DNA of 12,501 nt from Synergistaceae bacterium (GTDB lineage: Bacteria > Synergistota > Synergistia > Synergistales > Synergistaceae). The notes under the pieces were generated by a model that was given only the letters and a program-made list of their open reading frames with translations, was not told where the DNA came from and did no database searches. Position numbers and translations under genes: made by a program. Below, piece after piece: positions 1 through 9,210 of this stretch (its first letter is position 1; every line of letters starts with the position of its first letter). The stretch is from contig JAITAT010000110.1 in assembly GCA_031283975.1 (NCBI GenBank), positions 1 to 12,501 on the forward strand, in the 5' to 3' direction.

Positions 1-417
1 CGCCGACAATCTGCGGTTTCTCTCATCCTCGGACATATCCCTGCATCCGTGAACACCCGTTTTGATATGATTTTCATTTTCGGAACAAAAACACGGATAG
101 ACCGATCCCGCCTTTATCATCCTGTCTAAAATTTCCGCGTGACGCGCGCTTCGTGACGTCTGGCGGATCGGTTCCTCGTCCGGGACTATGCCGAGCCACC
201 GCAAATCCTCCGATATGGCGGTTTCGTGTTGAACCGACGAACGGGCCCTGTCGGTATCCTCAAAACGAAGTAAAAAAGTCCCTCCATTGTGTTTCGCCCA
301 CAAGTAGTTGAACAATGCCGTCCTGGCCCCGCCTATGTGGAGAGAGCCGGTCGGCGAAGGCGCGAACCTCGTTATCACACGCGAGGCGCCGTTTTTCTCG
401 GAATCAGGGCATGTCAT
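1..417 (-). CDS. gltX: Glutamyl-tRNA synthetase, N-terminal part (runs off the left edge)
   Basis: This gene encodes the class I aminoacyl-tRNA synthetase that charges tRNA with glutamate in the cytoplasm. Only the first 139 residues are in the window. The class I nucleotide-binding signature is clear: RFAPSPTGSLHIGGARTALF at about residues 17-36, where HIGG is the HIGH-type motif. It is followed by NYLWAKHNGG and LRFEDTDRARS. A Cys-rich element, CFC followed by GCRDMS, matches the zinc-binding insertion of GluRS but with a shorter loop than usual. The chosen ATG (417-415) overlaps the end of ispDF by 14 nt and gives a 13-residue extension before the conserved core. A GTG just before ITRFAPSP is an alternative start. 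No strong Shine-Dalgarno sequence is seen, so coupling to ispDF translation is likely. GluQ-RS is the other family with this N-terminus, but the yacL-ispDF-gltX context favours GltX. Confidence 0.95.
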   Translation of the reverse strand, partial: MTCPDSEKNGASRVITRFAPSPTGSLHIGGARTALFNYLWAKHNGGTFLLRFEDTDRARSSVQHETAISEDLRWLGIVPDEEPIRQTSRSARHAEILDRMIKAGSVYPCFCSENENHIKTGVHGCRDMSEDERNRRLSA

Positions 418-1567
418 AGCGTTCAATCAGAGCCGCCGCGAAACATTCCATACATTCAGCGCGCCCTACGCTCCCAACGTGTTCTCCAGATTTCACCTTG
501 ACGCTCAGCTCCGCGTAAGGGGAAACGCTCACGAGCAGTTTTCTCAAATTATCCGTGATTTTCACGATTTTATCGCCTATTTCAGGTATCTGCGCTACCA
601 AAGTGACGTCGATATTTCCCACGCTCCATTTTTTTTCGGCTATCAGGCTGAGGACGGATTTCAGCAGCGACATGCTGTCGGCGCCGCGCCAGCGCTCGTC
701 GGAAGCTGGGAAAAGGGTGCCGATGTCCCCTTCCCCCGAAGCGCCGAGCAAAGCGTCGGCGGCGGCGTGGCAAATTATATCCGCGTCGGAATGTCCCAAA
801 AGACCCAGTTCGGACTGAAACTCTATTCCCCCCAGTATCAGATTTCTTCCGGGAACCAGTTCATGGACGTCGTATCCCATGCCGATTTTGACGGTCTTTC
901 CGGCTTCGGCCAGAGATTTGGCCATGACCCAGTCGAAATCCGTCGTCACTTTGAAATTTCTTTCGCTTCCCGGAACGCAGACGATTTTACGCCCCGAATC
1001 GAGCCAGAGCGTCGCTTCGTCGGTCGCGCCCTCCGGATGGGAATCCAGAATTTCAAGAAGCGTCGTCCTTTTGAACGCCTGAGGCGTCTGCGTGCGAAAA
1101 ATCTTGTTCCTCGGAAGCGCTTTTATCGAGTCGTCTATCATCTTCAAAGAATCGGCGGATTGGAGTACCGGTATCGCTCCGGCATCATCCGACGCCGCCT
1201 CTATCAGCGTCTCGCATATTTCCGCGGACAGAAACGGACGCGCCGCGTCGTGAATCATCACATATTCGGAAGCCGCGGACAAAAGACCGTTTCGCACTGA
1301 CTCCGTTCTCGTGTTTCCTCCCTTTATATATTTTGTCGGAACAGTGAAGCCGGATACTGTCTCGACACTCTCGCCGCCGTCCGGGAAAATCGCTATCAAT
1401 TCGTCGCACAGTCCAAGCTCGAAAAGTTTTTCGGCCGTCCGCGCGCTCCACTTCCACAGAGGTTCCGAACCCAAACGTCTGAATTGTTTGGGAGACCCGC
1501 CGATGCGGCTGCCCGAACCGGCAGCCGCGAGTATGAATGACCAGGAGTGACGGGCGCGACCGCTCAT
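404..1567 (-). CDS. ispDF: Bifunctional IspD-IspF isoprenoid enzyme
   Basis: This is a fusion of two MEP-pathway enzymes. IspD makes CDP-methylerythritol from MEP and CTP, and IspF cyclises its 2-phosphate to MEcPP. Residues 9-222 form the IspD domain, with the CTP-binding loop AAAGSGSRIGGSPKQF (14-29), IHDAARPF (105-112) and RTQTPQAF (158-165). Residues 226-385 form the IspF domain, with metal ligands in GYDVHEL (D233, H235) and GHSDADIICH (H267), then DALLGASGEGDIG and GNIDVTLVAQ. The C-terminal CDP-binding segment reads KSGEHVGSVGR (359-369), where the family usually has TTTEKLGFTGR. The glutamate and the GR pair are kept, but the threonines are not. The ATG overlaps the yacL stop as ATGA, and the 3' end overlaps gltX. 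The length of 387 residues is normal for the fusion. The intermediate enzyme IspE is not in the window. Confidence 0.97.
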   Translation of the reverse strand: MSGRARHSWSFILAAAGSGSRIGGSPKQFRRLGSEPLWKWSARTAEKLFELGLCDELIAIFPDGGESVETVSGFTVPTKYIKGGNTRTESVRNGLLSAASEYVMIHDAARPFLSAEICETLIEAASDDAGAIPVLQSADSLKMIDDSIKALPRNKIFRTQTPQAFKRTTLLEILDSHPEGATDEATLWLDSGRKIVCVPGSERNFKVTTDFDWVMAKSLAEAGKTVKIGMGYDVHELVPGRNLILGGIEFQSELGLLGHSDADIICHAAADALLGASGEGDIGTLFPASDERWRGADSMSLLKSVLSLIAEKKWSVGNIDVTLVAQIPEIGDKIVKITDNLRKLLVSVSPYAELSVKVKSGEHVGSVGRAECMECFAAALIERYDMP

Positions 1568-2736
1568 CGCCTGATTTTACCGAACACCATTCTTCCGGCG
1601 GAGGTTTGGAGCATGGACGTTATGACAACGTCGGACGTGGCGCCTATGAAATCCTCTCCGTCCTCCACAACGAGCATCGTGCCGTCTTCCAGATATCCCA
1701 CTCCCTGTCCGTGTTCCTTGCCCGGCCTGATGATATCGATTTTGACCATATCGCCCGGCAGAAATTGCGGTTTCATTGCGTTGGCGAGATCGTTGACGTT
1801 CAAAACCTTTACGCCCTCTATGCGCGCTATTTGATTCAAATTATAATCCGTAGTCACAATTTTAGCGCCCATTTTTTTGCAGAGTTCCACCAACGCCTCG
1901 TCGACTTTGTCGCGTTTGAGTTCTCTCATGCTAACGTCGACTATGCTGACGACCATGGCCTTTATTTTTTGCAGTTCCGAGACCACAGTCAGGCCCTTTC
2001 TGCCGCGGGTGCGCCGCGCCGGATCCGAGGAGTCGGCGACTCCCTGGAGTTCCGTAAGGACAAATCGCGGCAAAGTCAGGTTTCCTTCGAGAAACCCGGT
2101 GTTGGCGATATCGAGGATACGTCCGTCTATGAGCGCGCTCGTGTCGAGGACTTTTTCGCAGGCCCACGAATGTTCCAGCGGGATCGAATAGCCTCCGGCT
2201 TCGAAGCGCGGCGCCATCGCTTCAGGAATTCCCTTTGCCCGCCTGTGGGTGATCCTGCCGCTCTTTCCGACTATGCCCAATATCATACCCCAGACGTCGT
2301 CCCTCCGTTTGAGAAACGCCCTGATGCCAACAAAAGCGAAAAACATGTTGAGAGCTATTGTTATGTAAAAACCAACGCCCGGAATGTTGATGAATATAAA
2401 GGGTATGGCGATGAGGTTTGCCAGCAGCAGGCTCACTATAAGCCCGCAGATGGCCGCGACTATGTCAGGTATTGAGACGTTTTGAAGCATGTTCTCGAAA
2501 ATTTGTCCCGTTTTTTTCAGCGTCCACCATACAAAATGAGTTGCGATAAAACCGCAGAGAGCAAAAAACAGTATGGAAAAAGCCACCCAGATGTATTCAT
2601 TCGGAAGATTTTTCATCCATGCGAATTTCAGTTCCAACGTGAACAGTGCCACCTGGTACCCGACTATGCCGAATACGATCGTCATAATGATTCGAACCGC
2701 TATTTTCAGGATGCCGTTGATTCCGCTTTCACTCAC
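1564..2736 (-). CDS. yacL: YacL-type membrane protein with PIN and TRAM domains
   Basis: This 390-residue protein belongs to the YacL family. Its role is not well established; PIN domains are usually metal-dependent ribonucleases and TRAM domains bind RNA. The N-terminal third has four hydrophobic membrane segments at about residues 9-34, 48-71, 90-115 and 119-142. A cytoplasmic PIN domain follows, with LDTSALIDGR (D198, D204), FVLTELQ (E229) and VTTDYNLNQIA (D297), so the acidic metal site looks complete. Residues from about 324 to the end form the TRAM domain (FLPGDMVKI, GVGYLEDGTMLVVEDG). A longer reading from a TTG at 2757 is possible. GTG at 2736 is preferred because an AAGGAG ribosome site lies 8 nt upstream and would otherwise sit inside the gene. 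The stop overlaps ispDF by four bases. The same gene precedes ispD in Bacillus. Confidence 0.93.
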   Translation of the reverse strand: MSESGINGILKIAVRIIMTIVFGIVGYQVALFTLELKFAWMKNLPNEYIWVAFSILFFALCGFIATHFVWWTLKKTGQIFENMLQNVSIPDIVAAICGLIVSLLLANLIAIPFIFINIPGVGFYITIALNMFFAFVGIRAFLKRRDDVWGMILGIVGKSGRITHRRAKGIPEAMAPRFEAGGYSIPLEHSWACEKVLDTSALIDGRILDIANTGFLEGNLTLPRFVLTELQGVADSSDPARRTRGRKGLTVVSELQKIKAMVVSIVDVSMRELKRDKVDEALVELCKKMGAKIVTTDYNLNQIARIEGVKVLNVNDLANAMKPQFLPGDMVKIDIIRPGKEHGQGVGYLEDGTMLVVEDGEDFIGATSDVVITSMLQTSAGRMVFGKIRR

Positions 2737-2744
2737 ACAAATCT

Positions 2745-2750
2745 CTCCTT
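2745..2750 (-). promoter_or_regulatory. Ribosome-binding site of the yacL-type gene
   Basis: On the minus strand this reads AAGGAG, 8 nt before a GTG codon. It decides the GTG start at 2736 over the TTG start at 2757 for the PIN-TRAM gene. Confidence 0.8.
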
Positions 2751-2778
2751 CCTTCAAAAATTTGATTGCTCGAACCCG

Positions 2779-3390
2779 TCAATCCTCCTCTTCTTCCATC
2801 TCCCTTCTGGCTTCGAGGGCCACATGCAGGGTCGCCCTGTCGGCATATCCGATACTTCCTCCGACGGGAAGGCCGTATGAAAGCCGTGAAATTCTTACGC
2901 CCATTCCCTTCAGCGCCTCCTGAACGGTAAAAGCCGTCAGATCGCCCTCTATGCGCGGATCCAGCGCCAAAATTACCTCATTCGCCGGAAGCCTGTAAAT
3001 ACGCTTTTTCAGCAGGTCGAGACTTTCTTTTGGTATTTCTTCGTCGTCCAGGGGCGAACATTTGCCGCCAAGAACGTGATACAACCCGCTATAGACGCCG
3101 GATTGCTCCATTGCGACGCAATCTTCCTGCGTTTCGACCACGCAAATTTTTCTCCTGTCCCTGGAATTGTCCGAACATATAACGCATACGTCGTCTGTCG
3201 TTATCGCCCCGCACTCCTCGCAGGCCCTCACTTTGTCAACCGCGTCCACGATTGCGCTCGCCATGGCGCGCGCCCATCCGGGGTCCTGACTCAGCATGAA
3301 AAAAACCATGCGGCGGGCTGTTTTTTCCCCCACGCCGGGGAATTTGCCCCACAGGTTTATCAGACGTTCGAGCGGACCCGGAAGATTCAA
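2779..3390 (-). CDS. recR: Recombination mediator protein RecR
   Basis: RecR works with RecO (and RecF) to load RecA onto gapped DNA. At 203 residues it has the normal family length. The domain order is typical: a helix-hairpin-helix FPGVGEKTARRMVF (17-30), a four-cysteine zinc finger (C57, C60, C69, C72), a Toprim core starting at ICVVETQEDCVAMEQSG (82-98), the DPRIEG motif, and the C-terminal SYGLPVGGSIGYADRATL (171-188). The start codon appears to be TTG, placed directly after the ybaB stop and in the same reading frame, with no spacer. No good ribosome site lies nearby, so translation probably depends on ribosomes finishing ybaB. The ybaB-recR pairing is widely conserved, often with dnaX upstream; dnaX is absent here and a glycosyltransferase gene takes its place. 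Confidence 0.97.
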   Translation of the reverse strand: MNLPGPLERLINLWGKFPGVGEKTARRMVFFMLSQDPGWARAMASAIVDAVDKVRACEECGAITTDDVCVICSDNSRDRRKICVVETQEDCVAMEQSGVYSGLYHVLGGKCSPLDDEEIPKESLDLLKKRIYRLPANEVILALDPRIEGDLTAFTVQEALKGMGVRISRLSYGLPVGGSIGYADRATLHVALEARREMEEEED

Positions 3391-3699
3391 TCAAAAAAGC
3401 CCCGGGATACTCATTCCGCCGGTGAGGCCGCCAAGTTTTTTTTCCGCCAGTTCCCTCGAAAGCCGTATGGATTCCCTTACCGCCGATAACACGAGGTCTT
3501 CGAGCATCTCCGCGTCGTTTGGGTCGATCACTTCCTTTGAAATGGATATGGAAATGACGTCGCCCTGTCCGTTGGCTTTCGCCACTACCATTCCTCCGCC
3601 GCTCGAACCTTCGACCGTTTCGTTGGTGAGCGCTTCCTGAGCCAGAGTCATCTGCGCCTGCATTTTTTGTACCTGTTTTAACATCTTATCCATTTTCAT
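3391..3699 (-). CDS. ybaB: YbaB/EbfC nucleoid-associated DNA-binding protein
   Basis: This small protein (102 residues) belongs to the YbaB/EbfC family of dimeric, nucleoid-associated DNA-binding proteins. The family signature is visible. There is an N-terminal amphipathic helix MLKQVQKMQAQMTLAQEAL, then a glycine-rich GSSGGGMVVAKANGQGDVIS strand region, then the IDPNDAEMLEDLVLSAVRES helix, and a glycine- and proline-rich tail. The ATG at 3699 has a GGAGAGAGGG ribosome site ending about 8 nt upstream. A second ATG two codons in is an alternative start. It is followed immediately by recR, its usual partner. A 36-nt gap separates it from the upstream glycosyltransferase gene. Confidence 0.95.
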   Translation of the reverse strand: MKMDKMLKQVQKMQAQMTLAQEALTNETVEGSSGGGMVVAKANGQGDVISISISKEVIDPNDAEMLEDLVLSAVRESIRLSRELAEKKLGGLTGGMSIPGLF

Positions 3700-3735
3700 A
3701 GCGATGCCCTCTCTCCAAAAATAATTTAAAATCCG

Positions 3736-5490
3736 TTAAACGCGAGGTCTCCAAAAATCGAGACTGATTTTTTTCAGCAGAACCAGCGCCACAAAAACCG
3801 GCAATTTCAGGACGCGCCGCCAGCGCGCCGGTTCCAGAATCGTTCTGTAAAGCCATTCGAGATGGAGTTTTCTCCACGATACGGGCGCTCTTTTGAGTCT
3901 TCCGGACATAACGTCAAAACTGCCTCCCACCCCTATCCCCACTATACCGCCCAGGCGTTTCATATTGTCCGAGAGCCAGTATTCCTGTTTCGGCGCCCCG
4001 AGGGCGACCAAAAGTATTTGCGCCCCGGATTCGCGAATCTCGCCGCAAATGATTTCATTTTCATCGCGCTTGAAATATCCGCTTCGCGCGCCCTTCACGA
4101 TAAGGCCCGGATATTTTTCGCGCATACGCTCCGCGGCTTTGCCGGCGACTCCCGGGCGTCCTCCGAAGAAGTAAAACGACCAACCGTGCCCCGGCGCGAT
4201 TCGGCACAGGTTATCCACGAAATCTATCCCGGGAATCCGCTCATGAATCTTAAAACCCAAAAACCTCAGCGCCCACACCAAACCCGTCCCGTCCGGCAGG
4301 ACTAGGCCGGCCTTCGAGACTATGGCGCTGTATTTTTTATCGCTTCTGCTTCTGAGCGCCGCCAGCGCATCAGGCGTGACTATCATCTGCGGCAGATCCC
4401 CGTACGATATCCACCCCGCCACCCTTCCCAGCGCGTAGTCGAGCGAAAAATTATCCACAGTCACCCCCCACAGCGAAGGGCGCTTCGGAGATGTCATCTC
4501 GGTGTCTTTCGTTCCGGACAGCGCGACGTGAAACCCGAGAAACACCAGCACTATGACGGAGACGAGCGAGAGCGGATCGAGCGCCTTCATCTGAAGAAGC
4601 GCCATAGAGCCGCCGCAGACCCCGCAGACCGCCGTGACAAGGAACACGGCCACCGGATGATCTATCCCGCTCCTGACCAGTTTTCTGTAAAGTATCATGT
4701 TTCCGAGCGGCTTGGGAGAGAATGCGGCCGACAGAATGCTGAGTGACGTCTCGACTATTGGTATAGCCAAAAGCCCGAGGGGAAGTATCATCACCGTAGC
4801 GAACGCGACTCCTTTGCTGGCTCCGAGCATCGACGTGCCGGCGAGCAGCGTTCCCCACATCGCCGAGAGCGGCGTACCCAGCCTGCGGTATACGTTCACA
4901 TGCCTCGTCCAGAACACGGCTATCAGCGCGAGCCCGCACACGGACATCATCAGGGCGTCCGACGGCCCTCTGCTGGACATCGCCGTCACTATGACCATCA
5001 GCACCCAGCTTACGAGTATCAGCCCGCCGCCCATGCCCGGTATTTCGTCGAGTTCCTGGAAGAGTATCGGGAAAAAACCCATCCACAGCGTACTCAAAGC
5101 TAATATGGTGGCTGTGCTTGACCAGTATAAAAACTCGCCGTCGGGCCGCCCTATGAACGTAATGCGGGGCCCCAGCACGGCGACGCCGAATCCTATGGCG
5201 AGATAACAGAAGCGCAAATCCCAGCTCTTGACGACCTTCTGGCAGAAACCGACCAGCCCCGCTATGACGCCGGCCGTTATCACCAGTTTCATGGGGCTGC
5301 TCTGAGTCCATATTCCGCAAATGGCCCACGAAGCGATAAGGCTGATATCCCTGAGATAATAATATTGATCCCTTTCGAGATCGCGTTTGAAAAATTTTTG
5401 CGTGAAAAAACAAGCGACGACCACGGACACTATGACGAGCGAGGTTTTCAGGAACCATATATCAGGACTCGAAAAAAAGAACGCTCCCAT
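3736..5490 (-). CDS. Membrane WecA-like domain fused to WecG/TagA glycosyltransferase
   Basis: This 584-residue protein has two parts. Residues about 335-575 are a complete WecB/TagA/CpsF domain, the family that adds a ManNAc-type sugar to undecaprenyl-PP-GlcNAc: VLPDGTGLVWALRFLG (397-412), ERIPGIDF, FFGGRPGVA, ALGAPKQEYWL (496-506), GVGGSFDVMSGRLKRAP, then the Trp/Arg-rich C-terminal appendage and a hydrophobic helix. Residues 1-330 are multi-spanning and align by eye with WecA/MraY-type phosphoglycosyltransferases (LGPRITFIGRP, LWMGFF...ELDEIPGMGGG, LAIPIVETSLSIL). The catalytic acids are mostly gone: the DD pair reads QK (84-85), the second Asp of DGxDG is P151, and the MGDAGS motif reads TLLAGTS. 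The first half is therefore probably an inactive relative that anchors the transferase or presents its lipid substrate. The gene starts 7 nt after serS. It likely acts in cell-surface polysaccharide synthesis, but the actual sugar and polymer cannot be read from sequence. Confidence 0.88.
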   Translation of the reverse strand: MGAFFFSSPDIWFLKTSLVIVSVVVACFFTQKFFKRDLERDQYYYLRDISLIASWAICGIWTQSSPMKLVITAGVIAGLVGFCQKVVKSWDLRFCYLAIGFGVAVLGPRITFIGRPDGEFLYWSSTATILALSTLWMGFFPILFQELDEIPGMGGGLILVSWVLMVIVTAMSSRGPSDALMMSVCGLALIAVFWTRHVNVYRRLGTPLSAMWGTLLAGTSMLGASKGVAFATVMILPLGLLAIPIVETSLSILSAAFSPKPLGNMILYRKLVRSGIDHPVAVFLVTAVCGVCGGSMALLQMKALDPLSLVSVIVLVFLGFHVALSGTKDTEMTSPKRPSLWGVTVDNFSLDYALGRVAGWISYGDLPQMIVTPDALAALRSRSDKKYSAIVSKAGLVLPDGTGLVWALRFLGFKIHERIPGIDFVDNLCRIAPGHGWSFYFFGGRPGVAGKAAERMREKYPGLIVKGARSGYFKRDENEIICGEIRESGAQILLVALGAPKQEYWLSDNMKRLGGIVGIGVGGSFDVMSGRLKRAPVSWRKLHLEWLYRTILEPARWRRVLKLPVFVALVLLKKISLDFWRPRV

Positions 5491-5497
5491 ACGGCCG

Positions 5498-7275
<1,778 letters not shown>

Positions 7276-7315
7276 TCGTCAAACCTCCGTCGTATTTTTT
7301 AAGAAGACCGTTTCA

Positions 7316-8542
7316 TTATATATGCAGGACGTGCCCCATTTTACAGCACTTCGTCCGCAAATATTTTTCATTGTGCTCGTTTGGGGGAAATTCAAGAGGG
7401 ATCCTCTCCGTTATTTCAAGCCCGTATCCCTCCAGCCCTATCATTTTTCTCGGGTTGTTCGTGATGAGCCTTATCCTCTTTATTCCGAGATCGACCAATA
7501 TCTGCGCTCCGACTCCGTAGTCCCTGAGGTCGGCCGGGAAACCGAGCGCTAAGTTGGCGTCCTGAGTGTCCAGCCCCTGTTCCTGCAATTTATATGCTTT
7601 CAGTTTGGCCAGGAGCCCTATGCCCCTGCCCTCCTGCCTGAGATACAGCAGAACGCCGGAGCCTTCTTTTTCGATCATGCGCATCGAACTGTGAAGCTGC
7701 TGTCCGCAGTCACAGCGGAGCGACCCGAACGTGTCTCCCGTGAGACATTCGGAGTGTACCCTCACCAAAACGTCGTCCAGTGAGCCGGCGTCGCCCTTGA
7801 CTAACGCCAGGTGTACGATGTCGTCGTCGTCTCCGGCGTACCTGTAAGCGTGAACGTCAAAGGTTCCATATTCGGTTGGAAGTTTCACCGATACCTCCCT
7901 TTTGACGAGCTTTTCCCGGCCGAGCCGGTATCTTATCAGATCCGCGACCGATATTATCTTGAGATCATGAGCCGCGGCGAACCCCGCCAATTGAGGCAGG
8001 CGCGCCATGGTTCCGTCGTCGTTCAATATCTCGCATATCGCCCCGACGCCGTTCAATCCGGCCATCCTCGTCAGATCGACGGCCGCTTCCGTGTGGCCGG
8101 AGCGCTTCAGTACGCCTCCAGGGCGTGCTATCAGCGGAAAAATATGCCCCGGGCGTCTGAAATCTCCGGGAACGGCGGACGGATCGGCCAGTTTGCGCAC
8201 CGTGACGGCCCTTTCTTCCGAGGAAATACCGGTTGTAGTACCCTCTCGCGCGTCTACCGACACGGTAAAAGCGGTGCCGTGCATATCGGTATTGTGTTCC
8301 ACCATCAAGCCGAGGCCGAGACGTTCGGCTATTTCGGGGGAAAGGGGCGCGCATACCAAACCGCGAGCGTGTTTCACAAAAAAATTCATGCGCTCCGCCG
8401 TGCACTTTTCGGCGGCGGCGATCATATCGCCCTCGTTCTCGCGGTCGGCGTCATCCACAACTATAATTATTTTACCGGAAGCTATATCCTGAATGGCTTC
8501 CTGAATCGTATTCAGACGAATTTCATCCCCATCATTTCCCAT
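7316..8542 (-). CDS. ribBA: Bifunctional DHBP synthase / GTP cyclohydrolase II
   Basis: This enzyme supplies both inputs of riboflavin synthesis. The N-terminal RibB domain converts ribulose 5-phosphate to 3,4-dihydroxybutanone 4-phosphate, and the C-terminal RibA domain opens GTP. RibB motifs are [10 protein letters not shown] (30-39), RPGHIFPL (130-137) and the histidine of GHTEAAVDL (H150). RibA motifs are [20 protein letters not shown] (263-282), with zinc cysteines 266, 277 and 279, then RQEGRGIGL (302-310) and TNNPRK (361-366). Both halves look active. An in-frame reading reaches a TTG at 8590, inside ribE. The ATG at 8542 is preferred because AAGGAG sits 8 nt before it, giving 408 residues, normal for the family. 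The gap to ribE is 17 nt. Confidence 0.98.
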   Translation of the reverse strand: MGNDGDEIRLNTIQEAIQDIASGKIIIVVDDADRENEGDMIAAAEKCTAERMNFFVKHARGLVCAPLSPEIAERLGLGLMVEHNTDMHGTAFTVSVDAREGTTTGISSEERAVTVRKLADPSAVPGDFRRPGHIFPLIARPGGVLKRSGHTEAAVDLTRMAGLNGVGAICEILNDDGTMARLPQLAGFAAAHDLKIISVADLIRYRLGREKLVKREVSVKLPTEYGTFDVHAYRYAGDDDDIVHLALVKGDAGSLDDVLVRVHSECLTGDTFGSLRCDCGQQLHSSMRMIEKEGSGVLLYLRQEGRGIGLLAKLKAYKLQEQGLDTQDANLALGFPADLRDYGVGAQILVDLGIKRIRLITNNPRKMIGLEGYGLEITERIPLEFPPNEHNEKYLRTKCCKMGHVLHI

Positions 8543-8550
8543 TTTACAAT

Positions 8551-8556
8551 CTCCTT
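8551..8556 (-). promoter_or_regulatory. Ribosome-binding site of ribBA
   Basis: The minus strand reads AAGGAG 8 nt before the ATG at 8542. It lies in the short gap after and across the ribE end and fixes the ribBA start downstream of the longer TTG reading. Confidence 0.8.
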
Positions 8557-8559
8557 CGA

Positions 8560-9210
8560 TTACCATCCGTATTCCGTCAGTTTTTCCCAAGTGACGCTCT
8601 GGGGCGACGCTTTCGGAGGTTTTTTTTCAGACAACCGCGCGACATATCGCGCCATTACGTCAATTTCGATATTCACCGTATCCCCGGCTTCGACGAGCCC
8701 CATCGTAGTCTCGCTCAGTGTGGCCGGTATCAGACCTACAGAAAATTCTCCTCCCGCCGAATCTACGACGGTGAGACTCACTCCGTCCACCGCTACGGAT
8801 CCCTTCGGGGCAATCCCCCATGAGATATTCTCCGATGCGGCGATCCATATTTTACGCGATTTCCCGCGCGTCTCGATCCGCAGGACGGGAGACGTTTCGT
8901 CCACGTGTGCCAGAACAATGTGTCCGTCGAGCCTGCCGCCGGCCTTCAGCGCCCGTTCGAGGTTCACTTTGTCGCCCGGCCTCAGAGAACCGAGGCGGGT
9001 CGCTCGCAGCGTTTCCTCCATCATCTGAGCGCGAAAGACTTCCCCCTCCGCGCCAACGGCGGTGAGACAAGCTCCCGACACGGCGACCGATTCGCCCGGC
9101 GCGATCTCCGAAGCTATGGACGGCGCGCGTATCGCTATTTCGGCGATGCCGTCCGACACGCCGGACGCCGTAACTACGGCTCCAATACATTCTACAAGGC
9201 CCGTGAACAC
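8560..9210 (-). CDS. ribE: Riboflavin synthase alpha chain
   Basis: Riboflavin synthase dismutates two lumazine molecules into riboflavin and the pyrimidine that RibH reuses. The 216-residue protein shows the internal duplication of the family, two similar barrels. The N-terminal barrel has MFTGLVE (1-7), [12 protein letters not shown] (41-52) and [10 protein letters not shown] (95-104). The C-terminal barrel has [12 protein letters not shown] (138-149) and [14 protein letters not shown] (156-169). The histidine segment reads LAHVDE where most members have SGHVDG, a modest variation. The start is GTG with an AAAGGGGG purine run 7 nt upstream, and it lies inside the end of ribD (19-nt overlap), so ribD and ribE are probably translationally coupled. 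Confidence 0.97.
   Translation of the reverse strand: MFTGLVECIGAVVTASGVSDGIAEIAIRAPSIASEIAPGESVAVSGACLTAVGAEGEVFRAQMMEETLRATRLGSLRPGDKVNLERALKAGGRLDGHIVLAHVDETSPVLRIETRGKSRKIWIAASENISWGIAPKGSVAVDGVSLTVVDSAGGEFSVGLIPATLSETTMGLVEAGDTVNIEIDVMARYVARLSEKKPPKASPQSVTWEKLTEYGW

Noticed and set aside
308..1300. Plus-strand reading frame of 330 codons opposite ispDF and gltX
   Set aside because: It mirrors the minus-strand coding frames, shows no family motif, and the opposite strand encodes unmistakable IspDF and GluRS.
1537..2475. Plus-strand reading frame of 312 codons opposite the PIN-TRAM gene
   Set aside because: It is antisense to a well-conserved protein, its translation lacks recognisable domains, and no ribosome site supports it.
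4451..5458. Minus-strand frame of 335 codons inside the glycosyltransferase gene
   Set aside because: It is an alternative frame of the fusion gene, rich in Arg and His with no membrane segments or motifs. The overlapping frame has clear WecA-like and TagA features.
7811..9028. Plus-strand reading frame of 405 codons opposite ribBA and ribE
   Set aside because: The length is explained by codon bias of the real genes, and it crosses two true genes without any domain signal.
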